Assembly: GCA_951812925.1 (NCBI GenBank)
Contig: OX638370.1
Location: 39,373,948 to 39,437,947, forward strand
DNA length: 64,000 nt
Reading direction: 5' to 3'
DNA from: Calliopum simillimum
Lineage: Eukaryota; Arthropoda; Insecta; Diptera; Lauxaniidae
The translations under genes and the position numbers were made by a program. How positions within the stretch are numbered: position 1 is the first letter of the stretch; every line of letters starts with the position of its first letter. The notes beneath the pieces were generated by a model. That model searched no databases. It worked only from the letters and a program-made list of their open reading frames with translations, and was not told the origin of the DNA. This document shows, piece by piece, positions 43,318 through 55,629 of the stretch.

Positions 43318-44965
43318 AATGTCAAGTTTGCATACAGTAATATTTAGTACCATCATATACATATATTAAGAAAAAAAGTCAGAGGTAAATTTGCTTACTT
43401 AGGCATTCCCAGGGCTTAAAGTAAACATAACACTGATTAAATAGAAAAAGATTGGCAGAAATATGAAGTGGCCATTTTTTTTTTTTTCCATAGCACCAAC
43501 ACTTTAAAAGATTTGGTTTTGAATTTAAAGTATTTCCATAAAAAATATCTTGGCCGTAATGTGTGCCGAATTTCAACTCTTTTCGATATTGGGAAGTATT
43601 AAAAAAAAATTGTGAAAATTACAACTAATTTCATGGACACAAATTTGGAAAACATAATTTTTTAGGCCGAGTTTGACGATTTTTGGTATTTTATGTAAAA
43701 ACCGGAGGTAAGTAAAAAATTACTTATGAGTTAATTATATATTTTCTAATATTTTTTCATATTCGGAATGAAAAAATTCGATTTGGAGTTTTTTCCGTCT
43801 AGCTTGTACTAATCGCATCGTTGTGCGTTGTAGAGCTGGAGTTAGTTCAGATAATGCAACCAAAGTTCACACAGAACGGATGAATACTCGGTCCAAGCTC
43901 TGAATAAAATCTGAGTATATTCTGACTGTAAGGCGCTGCACCTCATACACTTGCGTAAGGTTCGAAATTAACCACAAAATGTATCCCCAAACATGTATCT
44001 ACGTTTTTTTGCGGCTGTCCTGGCTTAAACTGCCCACTGTACATTTCATTTCACACAAAATGTTTTTTAAAATTTTTGTTTGTTTTACACTTCACAGGCA
44101 CTTTTCTGAGTTATTAATATGTTTAAATAATTTTTTTTCACTGAAAGTATGTTATTAAAGGCTTCTAAAACCGCTTAAAACTCGTAAAAACTGTTTTAAC
44201 AAAAAATATAAAATTGTCAAATTATTTTGACACAGGTTCTCTCAAAATATTCAATGCAGAGTTGCCACAACTCAAAATATTAATACTTTTTCTTTAAGAT
44301 TTTAGAAAAGCCAAGAATGTTTTTTAATTTTTAGCTTAAATCGGCGCATTAAACATTTATTTATAAATGAATTATAATTAAATATAAACATAAATAATGA
44401 ATTCCAGTTTTTGGTAATACAAAAAGAAACGTAGCAAGGAATGAAAATGAATCGTTCTTATAGAGCAATCGTTAGCAACCTTGGAAGTTCAACACTGCCG
44501 TACTTTTACTCTTCAATTTGCGGATAGCGCAATCTGTACTTTATCATTCTTGGTTAGCACCCCAGAAGGGCTGTAACTAGCCGTTTCCAAAAAGCCGTAT
44601 AACTCTAGCATACTTATGTTGATTTATTCTTAAACAATGTGAGAATTTTATGAACCTGTTAAAAACTCAACTCAAAGTTTTATTCATATGAAAAAAAAAA
44701 TGTATGGATTACAAAATGTACAGTTGAATTCAACTGTAGAAAAGTAAAGCTGATTCTGAAATTTTGAATTGTTGTTTTTGTTTCCTATAGAAAATTGGTA
44801 AAACTATAGAATACAAAATTTATAGTTAATTTTACCGTCAGTTTTTTTTTCTGTGTATGGCCTCAAAATACTACACGCCAATTAATTGCAAACATCAAAA
44901 GCTTAAACTATCGATTAGTATCATAAAGTGTAAATAACGTCGAATAATACATAAATATTTTATAA
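43318..44965. other. intergenic; weak Helentron-core echo near 43850
   Basis: 43850-43960 (ATAATGCAACCAAAGT, CCAAGCTCTGAATAAAA, GCTGCACCTCATAC) resembles a decayed Helentron core. Otherwise AT-rich with no gene seen. Confidence 0.4.
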
Positions 44966-45582
44966 ATTTTTTTTTTTTAATACTTCATTTATTTATTGAA
45001 TCTTCTCTTCTTAGGAGACTAACAATAAGTTTAAAAATCTTAATCCTAAATAACATTATTATACATTATTATGTCTAATATATAATTTCATATTAAATGT
45101 GTATCCAGAGTTTATAGGGACATGTACATCCTATGAGTTCAGAAAGCACACAAATTTGCGCCAGTAGTTCCGGCTGCATATGTAGCAGGAACAACTACAA
45201 GATAGAGAGTATACGCCAGTGGCTGCATATACCAGTTTCAAGTCCCACCGAAGAGAATGCGGCAGATACCGGCTGCATAAAAAGAGTGTGCGCCAGATAC
45301 CGGCTGCATATACAATTTTAGAACCCAGCCACCTTAACATGACTCATTGCTAACAATATTTATAGCAGGGCGATCCTTTCTTTTTAGTCTGGAGAAATTT
45401 TCTAAATTCTTCAAACTCCGTGCCAATATATTAGAATGATACATCAATCTTTCAGCATAATTTTTCTTGTATTTGTTGACTTCGTCTTTAACCAAGGGGA
45501 TGCATAGGTCCCAATGTATGTGTTCGTTCCGTATATACCATTGAGCACCTAAAATGGTTCTTAAAATTTTGGACTGCTTCCG
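44966..45582 (-). pseudogene. jockey-clade retrotransposon 3' end
   Basis: On the minus strand, 45582-45334 encodes RKQSKILRTILGAQWYIRNE, HIHWDLCIPLVKDEVNKYKK, YAERLMYHSNILARSLKN and FSRLKRKDRP, with a TAA at 45334-45336. This is the classic tail of jockey-type ORF2 ('APWYI.N..IH.DL.IP.V..EI.....Y..RL..H.N.L'). The 3' UTR follows to a T run at about 44966-44977, the poly(A) tail on this strand. The reverse transcriptase and endonuclease domains are absent. Confidence 0.8.
45133..45313. repeat. short repeats of CGGCTGCATA
   Basis: CGGCTGCATA or TGGCTGCATA occurs at about 45173, 45221, 45270 and 45301, the last three after 'GCCAG'/'GCAGATAC' words. It lies in the 3' UTR of the jockey fragment. 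Confidence 0.5.
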
Positions 45583-47003
45583 TTATAAATTTAAATTTAA
45601 AAAAAAATATTGAGAAAATCATATAAAAAATGGATACAAAATGGTATCCAAATAACTCGAACAGGATCGAAAAGTATCAAAAAGCTTAGAAACATCATCG
45701 GAAAGAATCAATGTAAAAAAAAAATATCGATTCATATCGCAAAGTCTGCTCCCGTAAACTTCAATAGCTGATTCCAGAGAATCATTCTAAAATAAACTGA
45801 AATTAAACTATATTTTCAGATCTTCCAATATCTCCATACAAATCTTTTAAAGTCAATAAATATCGAAAAAATCAGTATTAACGAAGTCTATTTTCCACAA
45901 GTTATGAACATTCGGGTTAAAACTACAAATAGACATCTAAATTTTTTGGTGTTTTGAGAAACCAGACGAAAAAATAGCTCAACGTCTCCATATAGTTGGT
46001 TTCTGAAATGAAGTCCCCATCCGATTTTCTAAAAACTTTAAAACCCCGTACAAATATTGAGTTTAAAAAAACTTAGAGTTTTTCTCAAAACATGAAAATT
46101 ATAAAAACTATTCCTCGTTCATAAAAAGTATTTTTTAAACTTCTTTCTAGCACAAAAATTTACCAATTTATGAAACTTTTAAGGAACAATAATTTTTTCT
46201 GCTTCAAAAATGCGCGTGCCCCTAAAATTTAAATATTTCGAATCCACTTGAAATAGCAAAACGTATATAATCTTTTTGTTTCTTGACCGATCAAAAAACC
46301 ATTTTAAAGGTAAAGATTTCGGCTGTGTAACCATATACTTTTCGAATTCAAAAATTTTCGAAATAATAAAAAAATTCAAGTAAAAAACATATATGAAGTA
46401 AAATAGTAAATTTTAATACAAATATTTTAAAAAATTACTGTGATTTTTCACAACTACACGCCAAAAAGTTTGCGGATGAAGTATAAACTCCATTTATACC
46501 TACTATTTGTTTTTATAAACTTATGTATTCCAATTTTTTTGATATAATTTATGAACTTTTTTTATAAAGCTATTCTCAACAAAAAAGTTTAAATTCTTAA
46601 CCAGAATTCTCATGAACTATAAATTTCACACCAAAATGGTGTAATTCTAATATCAAGTTCTGTTTAAACAACATTTGGTTAATATACAAATTTTATACCT
46701 CTTCATCATATTGGTCAATAGTGTAGTGGCTTAACGAGTTTGTTATTGTAAGTAAAAATAATATGTCTATCTAAGATCACACGGGGCGGTCGTATGTTAG
46801 TATCCTCCTGCGGTCGCTTTTTTTTTTAAACTTAAGTTGTAACAATACTTTTTTTTTGTATAAATTTTTTACGAACAAGCATGAACGATTCGTGTTGCAA
46901 ATTGTAGTATACATATTATACCCAGTTTAGTGTGGATTTCTATTCATTCCAATTTGGTTTTAAGTAGAAGTATTTAGTAATATTGCAAATTTAAATTTGT
47001 TTT
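45583..47003. other. intergenic, no gene seen
   Basis: AT-rich. No homology to other parts of the window was noticed. Confidence 0.4.
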
Positions 47004-47325
47004 TATACCCTACACCCAGGGTATATTCACTTTGTCCTTCCGTCTGTAATGCAAAGAAGAAGGCGTGGCAGATATAGATAAGTGCATATATTCTTGATCA
47101 GCGTCACCTCTTGAGTCGATATGGCTATGTCCGTCTGTCTGGCTGGGTGGCTGGGTGTGCGTGGAAATACATTTTCTGGGAAAACTGAGCACAGCCTCCG
47201 TCGTCAAAGTTAGCTCGAGGGATTGAAATTGAGAGAAATCGGTCAACGCACACGCCTACCGCCCAAACAAAAAATATATTCCAAATGCAACTTTAGGAGT
47301 ATTTTTCACGACAATGCAACCCCTA
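47004..47325 (+). mobile_element. DINE-like Helentron 5' part
   Basis: It begins ATACCCTACACCCAGGGTAT (47005) and carries the leader to ACGACAATGCAACCCCTA. The core repeats and 3' end are absent, and a T run follows at about 47330. Confidence 0.8.
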
Positions 47326-48187
47326 CTATTTTTTTTTTTTTTTTTCGTTTTTTCGTTTACATTAATTCTTGTAATATTTATTTCAGGATATTCAATTTTA
47401 AATTTATGCAGTTAACAAGATTTAGTATTGACCTTTTAAATGCTTCTTAACGTTTGACGATCAGCTAAGAAACCAAAGAGTTATAGCAGTTACAAATTAA
47501 TATTTAATTTAAAAACTAGATTATTAAAAAGACTTAACTTTAAGCTTCAAAATACTTTTTGAGCTCTCTTAAAGTTAATATGAAATATATATATTTTTAG
47601 TACTCCCTCGAAAAAAAAAAAATCTTAATTAAAAATCCCGATTTATTGAAAAAATTTGCAATTTGTACAGAAAAAAAATTAAAAAACGGAATTGCCAGGT
47701 TAGCAAAGCTGTATCTCGCTTAAAACAAAGAAATAGCGTATGCCCACTTTTTGACAAGCGTATGCTATTCATATGGGGCACCTACGTACCGTACTTCATC
47801 AAAATATCTTACATAGTTTTTGAGGTATAACGCGTTTTTTATTTGAATAATAAATAAATAAATCTGAATTGAATAATTTATACCAACAAATTTTTATTTT
47901 TATTCGATATTCGTTTTTCGATAGAATTTTAAACAGCCCAAGGCGTAGGACAGATGAAAAATTGTGAAAATGTCGAAATTGTACATAAAGAAATTATTGT
48001 ATTGAGAAGATTTAAGTGTTGCAGAATGTTTTAAAAGTCTAAATAACATGAAAAATTTGAAGTTTTTTCTTTTCTTAAATATTATTTATTTATTATTTTT
48101 AATTATTTACGTTTTTTAACTTAAAATACCTGAGATGTTTTTTTTTACACGATTTAAACAATAAATAACCATTAACATCTGATTGCG

Positions 48188-48969
48188 TTAACCAAAGCTA
48201 TGAGTCAATCCTAATCCACCAAATTTATTGGTCTGACCACTCAATGGACCACTCAGCCACTTGGAAGCGCCACCAGTCAAATCCAAACGAGTTGCTTGAT
48301 CCCTTGACCGCCACAAATTCGCTCTAGCACCAACATCAAATTGTTTACCAAATCCGGGAATATTGCTAAGTCCAGCATTGGCACCATGACCATTAACATT
48401 ATTCCATTCCAAGCCACCACCATTGCGTTCGAATTTGAAACCGTTCGCTAATTTATTCTGAGATGCAAATGCATTGGCATTGACGCTATTGACACCATTA
48501 TTGAAAAGTTGAGCATGTGCGCTTTGTTTAAAAGAATCCTGAACACCGGGTGTATGCGTTCTCTCAAGACCAACTCCATGGCCATTGCTAGAATTGTTAA
48601 AAAGATATTCATAAATAAAACAATAACGAATTTCACAAAACTCTCAACTTACAGATTATAGTTCAATGCACCACCAACGGTAGCAGGGCCACCATTTGTA
48701 TTTCCAGCAGCAAAAGCTTGTCCAATTAAATTATGATCTGGAGTACCAATTCCTTGGGAGAGTCCCAAATTAGCGTTATGTCCCCCAGTTGGATTACTTG
48801 ATACACTGCCGCCCAAAACTTGACGACGTACACGCATTGGTGGGCGTGGTTTTGGCCGTGGCGGTGGACGGTATAACAAATTTTGTACTCTAACACCTTG
48901 TGGTACCGCTTCGATTGTGATTCCCAGTAGGAGCACTGCAAGTGTAGTAACAGAAATGATGAATTTCAT
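48188..48969 (-). CDS. Att: secreted attacin, paralog 3 (duplication copy B)
   Basis: Exons 48969-48653 and 48587-48188; 238 residues with the same architecture as paralogs 1 and 2: signal peptide about 1-21, Arg/Pro-rich propeptide, RVRR at 46-49, N-domain, two G-domain repeats, C-terminus THSFG. It differs from paralog 2 at a few residues: Thr8 for Ala in the signal peptide, Lys40 for Gln in the propeptide (RPKPRPP) and SQGIG for SHGIG. The propeptide charge is therefore one unit higher. The frame and splice sites are intact. The changes cluster in the leader and propeptide rather than the mature G-domains, as seen by direct comparison. Confidence 0.95.
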
Positions 48970-49072
48970 TTTTATTTATTATGACTTTTGTTGTTGGTTT
49001 TATTTCGAGAACTAAATGCTCCTTAGTTCAAAGCTGCGAATATTGTGATGCTCGTTGATGCGATGCTTCGAG

Positions 49073-49111
49073 CTTTTATACTCTGCTTTGGCGTCATCTT
49101 TGTCTTATCAG
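49073..49111 (-). promoter_or_regulatory. TATA box and GATA motif of attacin paralog 3
   Basis: TATAAAAG (49073-49080) and CTGATAAG (49104-49111) on the minus strand. Confidence 0.7.
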
Positions 49112-49210
49112 TTACTCAGTGTGAATACGGTACTTCACTGCCGCTTGATAGATACTTTGCAGATATTCTTTACACACCGTTTGCGTTATCATTTTTTATA
49201 GTATTTGCTC

Positions 49211-49220
49211 AAAAATCCCC
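49211..49220 (-). promoter_or_regulatory. NF-kB (Relish-type) site
   Basis: GGGGATTTTT on the minus strand, at the same distance from the TATA box as in the other secreted attacins. Confidence 0.75.
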
Positions 49221-49299
49221 TATTTTGTTTATATTTTTCTTCGGAAAAAGAAAACAAAAATATGTACATATCATCAGCTGTGTGCACAAACTTTTCTGC

Positions 49300-51878
49300 A
49301 AATTATAAAGTTTCTGAAGCCAAACTAAAGCGATGAAATAGTTCCCCCTCTAGCATACCTCCCTAGCTAGAAGCACCAGTTACTTCTGACGTACAGACTC
49401 CAGCGGAGAAATATTTTCTCTAAGGCTATCAACTTAATGTAAGCGGAAGATTTTAACGACTGACCACTTCCCCGATTTCATTCGCAAAGGTAACTAAAAT
49501 CATTTAACGTTTTAAAACAACTAAACAGCGGATACTGATAAAATAGTGGCCAATATATTAAGGCGCCCCGAAAATCCACCGCTGAATTTAAGATGTGTCA
49601 TTGAAACATTGATTAAAATAATCATAAAAGCTTGAAGTCTCTCGTTATGCCAAAACTACAAAGATTACATGATGTTCTTAGCACCATTGTCAGTATACTG
49701 GAAATAAACCTTTTCACTAGAGAAGCAAGAAATTGGAGCCCTTTTTTTTCCGTAAACAACAAACAGGAATCGACCCTGGCACAGAATGTATATTCTACAA
49801 TATATACTTAAGTATATATATTAGGCCGGGTAAAATTTTTTATGCGGCAAAGAGTATAGCAACAAAACAATCTACGAAAAATTCTAAAAAACTTTGCCCA
49901 ATAAACCATGGGGCAAAAATCAATGTCGAGCCGCCGAAAATTGGAATACCCTCCTTAAAACGTGTTAATTCTTTAAAAATTAGTATTGATTTTGACAACT
50001 ATTACGAGTTAACAAGGTTTTCGGGGCATTAACACGTTATAAGAAATATCCTGATTACATCGGCACACATTTGACCAAACCCTGTTCTGTCTACATGTAT
50101 TTCGCTGCGCTGAATCATAATCCGAGGACAGAGTCTGACGTTGCAGAAAGCGCTGTTTTCAGGCTTATGGCGCAATTCCAGGAAAAATTGTAGTTCCATT
50201 TTTCCAATGGCATCAAATAGCCATAATCTTTCTTAAAAGCATAAAATTTGTAGGTGTTGGCCATACAATTAAGTCTTTTGTATGGGGATTGAGCTGCGTT
50301 TACTTCGAACTATCTAATCGGAAATGTTTAAACGTAATTTTTAATAAGGAAGACTACTGCTATTCGATTCCATTGAAAAAATGAAAGTACACCTTTTTTT
50401 AAATTGCGCCATAAGCTTGAAAACAGCGCTTTCTGCAACTTCAAGCAAGGATATCACGTAACCTTACAGGTGTATGAGCAATTCTGATCTCGGATACAGT
50501 GCACCAAAATAAGTATACATACATATAGAAGGTTCTGTTTGCTTATGTTAGTGTTTAGCTTATAAACGGCAGAGTTGACTACGCTTAATTCTCAACTATT
50601 ACAGTAGCGCTTCTAAGAACATCGACCGACATATATTACATCTGTGATGCATTGAACTGACAAAGTGTTTAGCTCGAGAGCATTACCCTCATTAAGGCTT
50701 CAAGTGAGTCATAAATAGTAATAACAGAGCTTGGCTTTTGGTAAAGTTATTTTTGGGGTTAAATCAATAAAATTGTGTGAATATGAATGAACAAAATCCG
50801 CCCACGTACATGCCTACTTACCATACGAAGTTGGGACGTAATATAGGCTTTTTTCGAAATTGGTTTCAATTTCCATTAAATTGACATTATGATTGTTGAA
50901 AATGTGGAATATAAAATTAAATTTTACTTGGTGATCGGTGATCGTAGGCGGGAACAATATAGAATGATTACGGTCAGAATGATAAGAGCAGAAAATTTCA
51001 TGCGGTCATTATATAACTTCACAAACAATGTTTTTTTTTACCTTCATAATAAGGGGATACCTTTAATCTCGTAAACCATGAAAAACTCGAAAGCTTACGA
51101 GCTTGTTTTCAGGAACACACATTTCTAAAAACTTGTAAGCAACGTATCAGCTGTCATATAATTTGAAAAATATTTAATTCAAATTCAATTTTCAAAACAA
51201 AAAATATTTTTTCAATACATTTATTTGACAACAATCGCTCTCGTACTTTTTCGAAGCTATTTACGCATCGAATTTGCCTCGTAATTTTTCGAGGCCTGGT
51301 AAACTTTTTTTTCATACAAATTTTTAAATTTTGTTTACGAGACTCGAAAGTTTTCGAGGTTTACGTGCTTTTCGAGGCTTTTACGAGTTTAAAGGATATT
51401 TTAGAGACAAAAAAAGATACAGATAAAACTCAGTCGCTGTATCAGGTTTTATGGTAAGAAATTACCATGTCTCGTTATATCGATGGTCAAGAGGAAGAAC
51501 TAAGTAAGTCGAATATTGCGAAAAATTAGATGTGTCGAAATTTTGAATTCGAATGTCCATCTCCGAGAGCGAAAAAGTGAGTAAGCCTTCTCGTCGCGAA
51601 CAAAAGGATTAAAGTAATGACTATCGATATAACCTCAAAAATAGCCGGAAGTTGTGTTTTTGCACTATTTAACTTTTTAGATAAGGATATTTCAGCGAAA
51701 AAAAAAATACATAGACATACTATTCTTATATATATACTTTATACATATCGTGTTTAACGGCTAAAGACAATGTCAGATAACACCATAAAACTCAATTTTT
51801 TCATTAAAAATTCCACCAAAAAATGGTAACTTTATTATCTCCTGAAGAAGATTAGAAACTTTTTTCCGATTTGCATTT
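49300..51878. other. duplicated intergenic DNA, no gene seen
   Basis: The counterpart of about 21790-27450. It contains the GAAAGCGCTGTTTTCA repeat forward at about 50140-50230 and inverted at about 50390-50520, and a segment at 51070-51400 rich in CTCGAAA/TTTCGAG and ACGAG words that copy A lacks. Confidence 0.5.
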
Positions 51879-52498
51879 TTTACCCTACACTCAGGGTATA
51901 TTTACTTTATCCTTCCGTTTGTAACGCAGAAAAAAGGCGTGGCAGGTATGAAAATTTGGTTGTAAAAGTTAGCTCGTGGGATTGGAAATGAGCAAAATCG
52001 GTCACCGGACTCGCCTACCACCCAAAATATATTCAAAATACTAGCATTATGCACGATACCGCAACCAAAATAGACATAAATACTAGGGATAGAACATGCA
52101 AGCACGTAGTACCACCCATATAAACAAAAGCTTCAAAACGCTATATTGAAAGTATTTTTAAAGATAATCAAACCAATTTTTACTCAATAGTAAATGCAAA
52201 CTCTAATCAGAAACTTGGTTGATTCGGAAAAAAGTTTTTAAGATGCTGTAATGCAATCGTTATTTCAGGTAATAGTAAGTGGAAGACAAGAGGGCGTGGC
52301 ACCTCCCATACAAGCAACATTTTCAAATCGATGTATTGCAAGCGCTGTTGGAGTTAGTTAGTCAACACAAGATCTGAGCAAAAATCGTTTTATTTGAACA
52401 TGAAGGTGTGGTACCGCTATATAAATAAAATTTTCAAAATGTAGTGTGAGGTAGAGTACTTAAATTTTTGGCCAGGCCAAATGTAGCACCCTTACTAG
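51879..52498 (+). mobile_element. DINE-like Helentron (undivided copy)
   Basis: 5' TACCCTACACTCAGGGTATA (51881) to 3' CTAG at 52495-52498, with the hairpin TTTGGCCAGGCCAAA at about 52467. The core is reduced and partly deleted. The same insertion is split in copy A, so it predates the duplication. Confidence 0.8.
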
Positions 52499-52549
52499 TT
52501 TGATCTACAAAAAGTAGAGAATCTTTCTGTTTACTCAGTTGCTGATGCA

Positions 52550-52577
52550 TTTTTTTTTTTTTTTTTTTTTTTTTTTT
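52550..52577. repeat. poly(T) tract
   Basis: Long T run, the counterpart of 38522-38544. Confidence 0.8.
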
Positions 52578-52894
52578 CAAGCTTAGGACCATGTGGGAAG
52601 TAATACACACAAGCAAAAAAAAAGAATTTGTAAAAAAATATCTCATGAAAAGTAGTAGCTAGAGTTTTGTGGTTTGTGATTTTTGTGGGACCTACCACCT
52701 AAGACTTTGTTCAGTCTCTTGTATAAAACTAATTATATTAAATAAGAAGCAAATTTTGATTTAATAATATTTATGTATATTTAAATTAATGTTTTATTTT
52801 ATATGATGCTTAGACAATAAGATGCTATAAAATTTTCCAAAAATAATTACTGCACAAAAATATATTTTTCTGCAATTCCAATAATATTGCTCCC

Positions 52895-53161
52895 CTAAAA
52901 ACGATGTACAAAATTAACGCCGGCACCATAATTGGGTCTACCACGTTGACCAAAATCTTTACTCGCCCCAGCATAGGCATCCAAGCGGGAATTTCCTTGG
53001 TTTGCCTCCCAAAGATTTTGATTGTACTTTACAGATCCAACGGTGCTAGAGCCATCACGAACGACGTCCAAATCAACCCTGCCTCTTCTTTTGGGCATTG
53101 GCAAAGCAGCCGTAAGGACAACACCAAAAATCAGTAAAGTCAGCGAAATATTGAAACCCAT
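52895..53161 (-). CDS. secreted diptericin/attacin-like peptide, copy B
   Basis: An 88-residue frame, one exon. Signal peptide about 1-20, PKRRGR basic cluster at 23-28, then a single G-domain (NLWEANQGNSRLD, AGASKDF, NYGAGVNFVHRF). It carries Val at positions 29 and 41, where copy A has Leu and Phe. The near identity, set against several differences in flanking non-coding DNA, suggests constraint or recent conversion. It lies about 4.7 kb 3' of the secreted attacin's upstream side, in the same orientation. The family role (immune-induced antibacterial peptide) is inferred. Confidence 0.85.
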   Translation of the reverse strand: MGFNISLTLLIFGVVLTAALPMPKRRGRVDLDVVRDGSSTVGSVKYNQNLWEANQGNSRLDAYAGASKDFGQRGRPNYGAGVNFVHRF

Positions 53162-53261
53162 TTTTATATAAGTTTTCAGCGAAAGTATGTTTAGATATCT
53201 ATATGTTTTGTATATTGAACTTGAAGTGTAGAAACTGTATGATATAGGTTAGCGCTTTGCA

Positions 53262-53274
53262 CTCCTTTTATACA
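53262..53274 (-). promoter_or_regulatory. TATA box of diptericin-like gene copy B
   Basis: TTGTATAAAAGGA on the minus strand, about 100 bases upstream of the ATG. Confidence 0.65.
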
Positions 53275-54560
53275 ACGAATTGAATTCGATTCTTGATACG
53301 GGGTACCTATTGAAATAACAATTTTTATATAATAATTGCAAATTTATCAAAACCAAATATTATTGTTTATTTTCGCTTAAGATAAACAAGTTAGATGCAA
53401 ATACGAAATTGTTTTTCCATAAATTTTAATACAAAGATTTTCTTTATACTTTCCCATTTTTTGAAAATTTCATCACAATTGTGTATACATTAAACTATTT
53501 TTTTAAGATGAAGTTGAACAACAATATTGATACACAAAAGTGAACAATATTGTTGATTTCGACTAATAAACAGATGTTTGATGGATGGTAAGGAATTGTG
53601 AATGTGACGCAGTTTTATTTGGGTACCCATGACAGGCCCATTATGCAATACAAATTGAAACATACCTTCTCTGTAGAGTTATAAAAATCAACAAGTATGA
53701 ATATTACCCTTGACCTAGGCAAATATATCATATTTTATGTCGCATCCACAGTAAATATGCAAACAAAAGTCGAGAAATATAAACAGTTATGTCGGTAAAG
53801 TAAATAAATATAGAACAAAATTTATTATGGCGTTTGATGACATATATTTCGACTATTGGGTACTATATTCGTATGACAGATTCTACACCACTCGCGCTAA
53901 AATTTTGAAGAAATGTACTTTTATCATCTTATCTGGTCACGTATCTTTTAAGACTTTGAAATAAACATTATGAAAAGCATTTTTTTAAGTTGAAGTGAGA
54001 CTTTATTTAGTCTAGCTCTATTCAGTCTTAAAATAAAATTTTAGAGATACTTTAAAAATGAAAGTGAGAAGTTTTTTTACTTTTATTCCATTTCTGGCTT
54101 AACGGGTACAAAAATGAGCAAAACTACCGTATTTAGAGTGAAAACAATTCTGAAGAGACTCTGTATGCCGAATTGGTCCATACGTTTTCAAAACTGAAGA
54201 TAAAGCTAAACGCTACATGCTAATGATTCGCGACATATTGGTTCCCCACATCAAAATCAATCGCTTAACCGCTAATAACTTAAAAGTGCTATGGACTTAT
54301 AAAAATTTTACGATAATAGTCAGATAATACTTAGAGACGGAAAAAAAATAAAAATTTCAAATTTTCTTTGGGCTTAGTAACACAGTGGTCTCAAATTTAA
54401 ATTTTGAATAGTAAAAACGATCAATGGAACTATTAATGTTGGCAACTGCTAGTTAACTTGTTTGAAGCCAAATGCACTAATTTGGCATAATACCAGAAAT
54501 TATAGTTTTTGTTTTCTCGATTTTATGTGAATCGAACCGATTTTCAAACATGAAAATAAA

Positions 54561-55629
54561 CTAGTAAGGGTGTTACCTTTGGTCTGGCAAAACATTAAAT
54601 ACCCTACACTGCAGTATATCAAGAACTTTGTTTATACGATAGATGCCAAGACCTCTTGTCCGAATTCATATAGCTTTTGCTCAGATCTTGCACTTATTGT
54701 TCTCAGTGTCTGAGTGAAATTTGATTGGATTATCTAAACAAACTTTCAGTACAGAATAGAGCTTGGCAAGGGCAGTGTTTTTTTTTGAGGCCCGCGGGCC
54801 TTTGCATTTCGACGACGGGCTTGGGCCTTGAAATCGAGTTTTGTGCGGGTCCGGGCCTAACGATAAAAGCCCGAAAATTGGAACCCCGTAAATTACGGGA
54901 AGTTTGAGAAGTATGAACTTGAAAAAAATTATGTTCTTACCTTAAAATATTTAAAATAATGTTTAAGTGTAGGGCTAAGAATGACAATAGAGTAAGTAAA
55001 TTCAAACAAATCGTCTTTCGACCAAAAAACTAAGCACTACATGAATAATGTTTGCTATTTCTCATTTGTAAATCATTGATTTAGTTTCAACAATAAGATA
55101 AAATTTTTTTCAATAGTAAAAAAAGTGTGAATATGTAATAATATGATAATTAGTATCGAGCCGGGCTAGGTAGGGTCTCGACAAAAAATATTCATGCGGG
55201 CCCGGGCTTTTTTTCAAGTGCTTATTTCGTGTTAGTGGGCCGGGCCTTAAAACTTAGGCCCGTTTCCAGCGCTAGTGCAGTATTTTGAACCTTTTGTCCG
55301 AGTTCACCTTGTTTTTGCCCAGAGCTTGCATTTACCGTCCCTAGTATTTATGTGTATTTTGGTTGCATTGTCGTGAAAAATACTCCTATGATAAAATTGC
55401 ATTTTGAATATATTTTTTGTATTGTCGGTAGGCGTTTCCGTTGACCAAATTCGCTCATTTTCAATACTGTGACGACGGCGGCAGTATACCAAATTTCATC
55501 GAATTATTTTGCTCCCAAAAAATATTAAAATGATTTCAAAGGACAGACAGACAGACGGAGCTGACTCTGATCAAGAATATATATATATACTTAACCATAC
55601 AAAGAGAATATACTCTGGGTGTAGGGTAT
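54561..55629 (-). mobile_element. DINE-like Helentron, minus strand, interrupted
   Basis: The inverse of the family 3' end (CTAGTAAGGGTG..., 54561) to the inverse 5' end (GTGTAGGGTAT, 55619-55629). It contains a shortened core, the leader in reverse (GCATTGTCGTGAAAAATACTCC) and a (CAGA)n microsatellite. A GC-rich segment of about 500 bp at 54768-55272 has inserted into it. Confidence 0.85.
54768..55272. mobile_element. GC-rich insert, possibly hAT-like
   Basis: Starts near CAGTGTTTTTTTTTGAGGCC and ends near TTAGGCCCGTTTCCAGCGCT, with inner GGCCCGCGGGCC and GGGCCGGGCC words, in a very AT-rich genome. The two ends are roughly inverse (CAGTG... against AGCGCTGGAAAC), as in hAT MITEs. The target duplication could not be assigned because the host element lost sequence at the junction. 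Confidence 0.45.

Larger units (their letters stand above)
47527..54215. repeat. segmental duplication, copy B
   Basis: The compact copy of the block at 20022-40040. It holds an attacin gene, empty sites for two MITEs, an undivided Helentron and the diptericin-like gene. Copy-specific insertions include about 49815-49940 and about 51070-51400. Confidence 0.85.
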
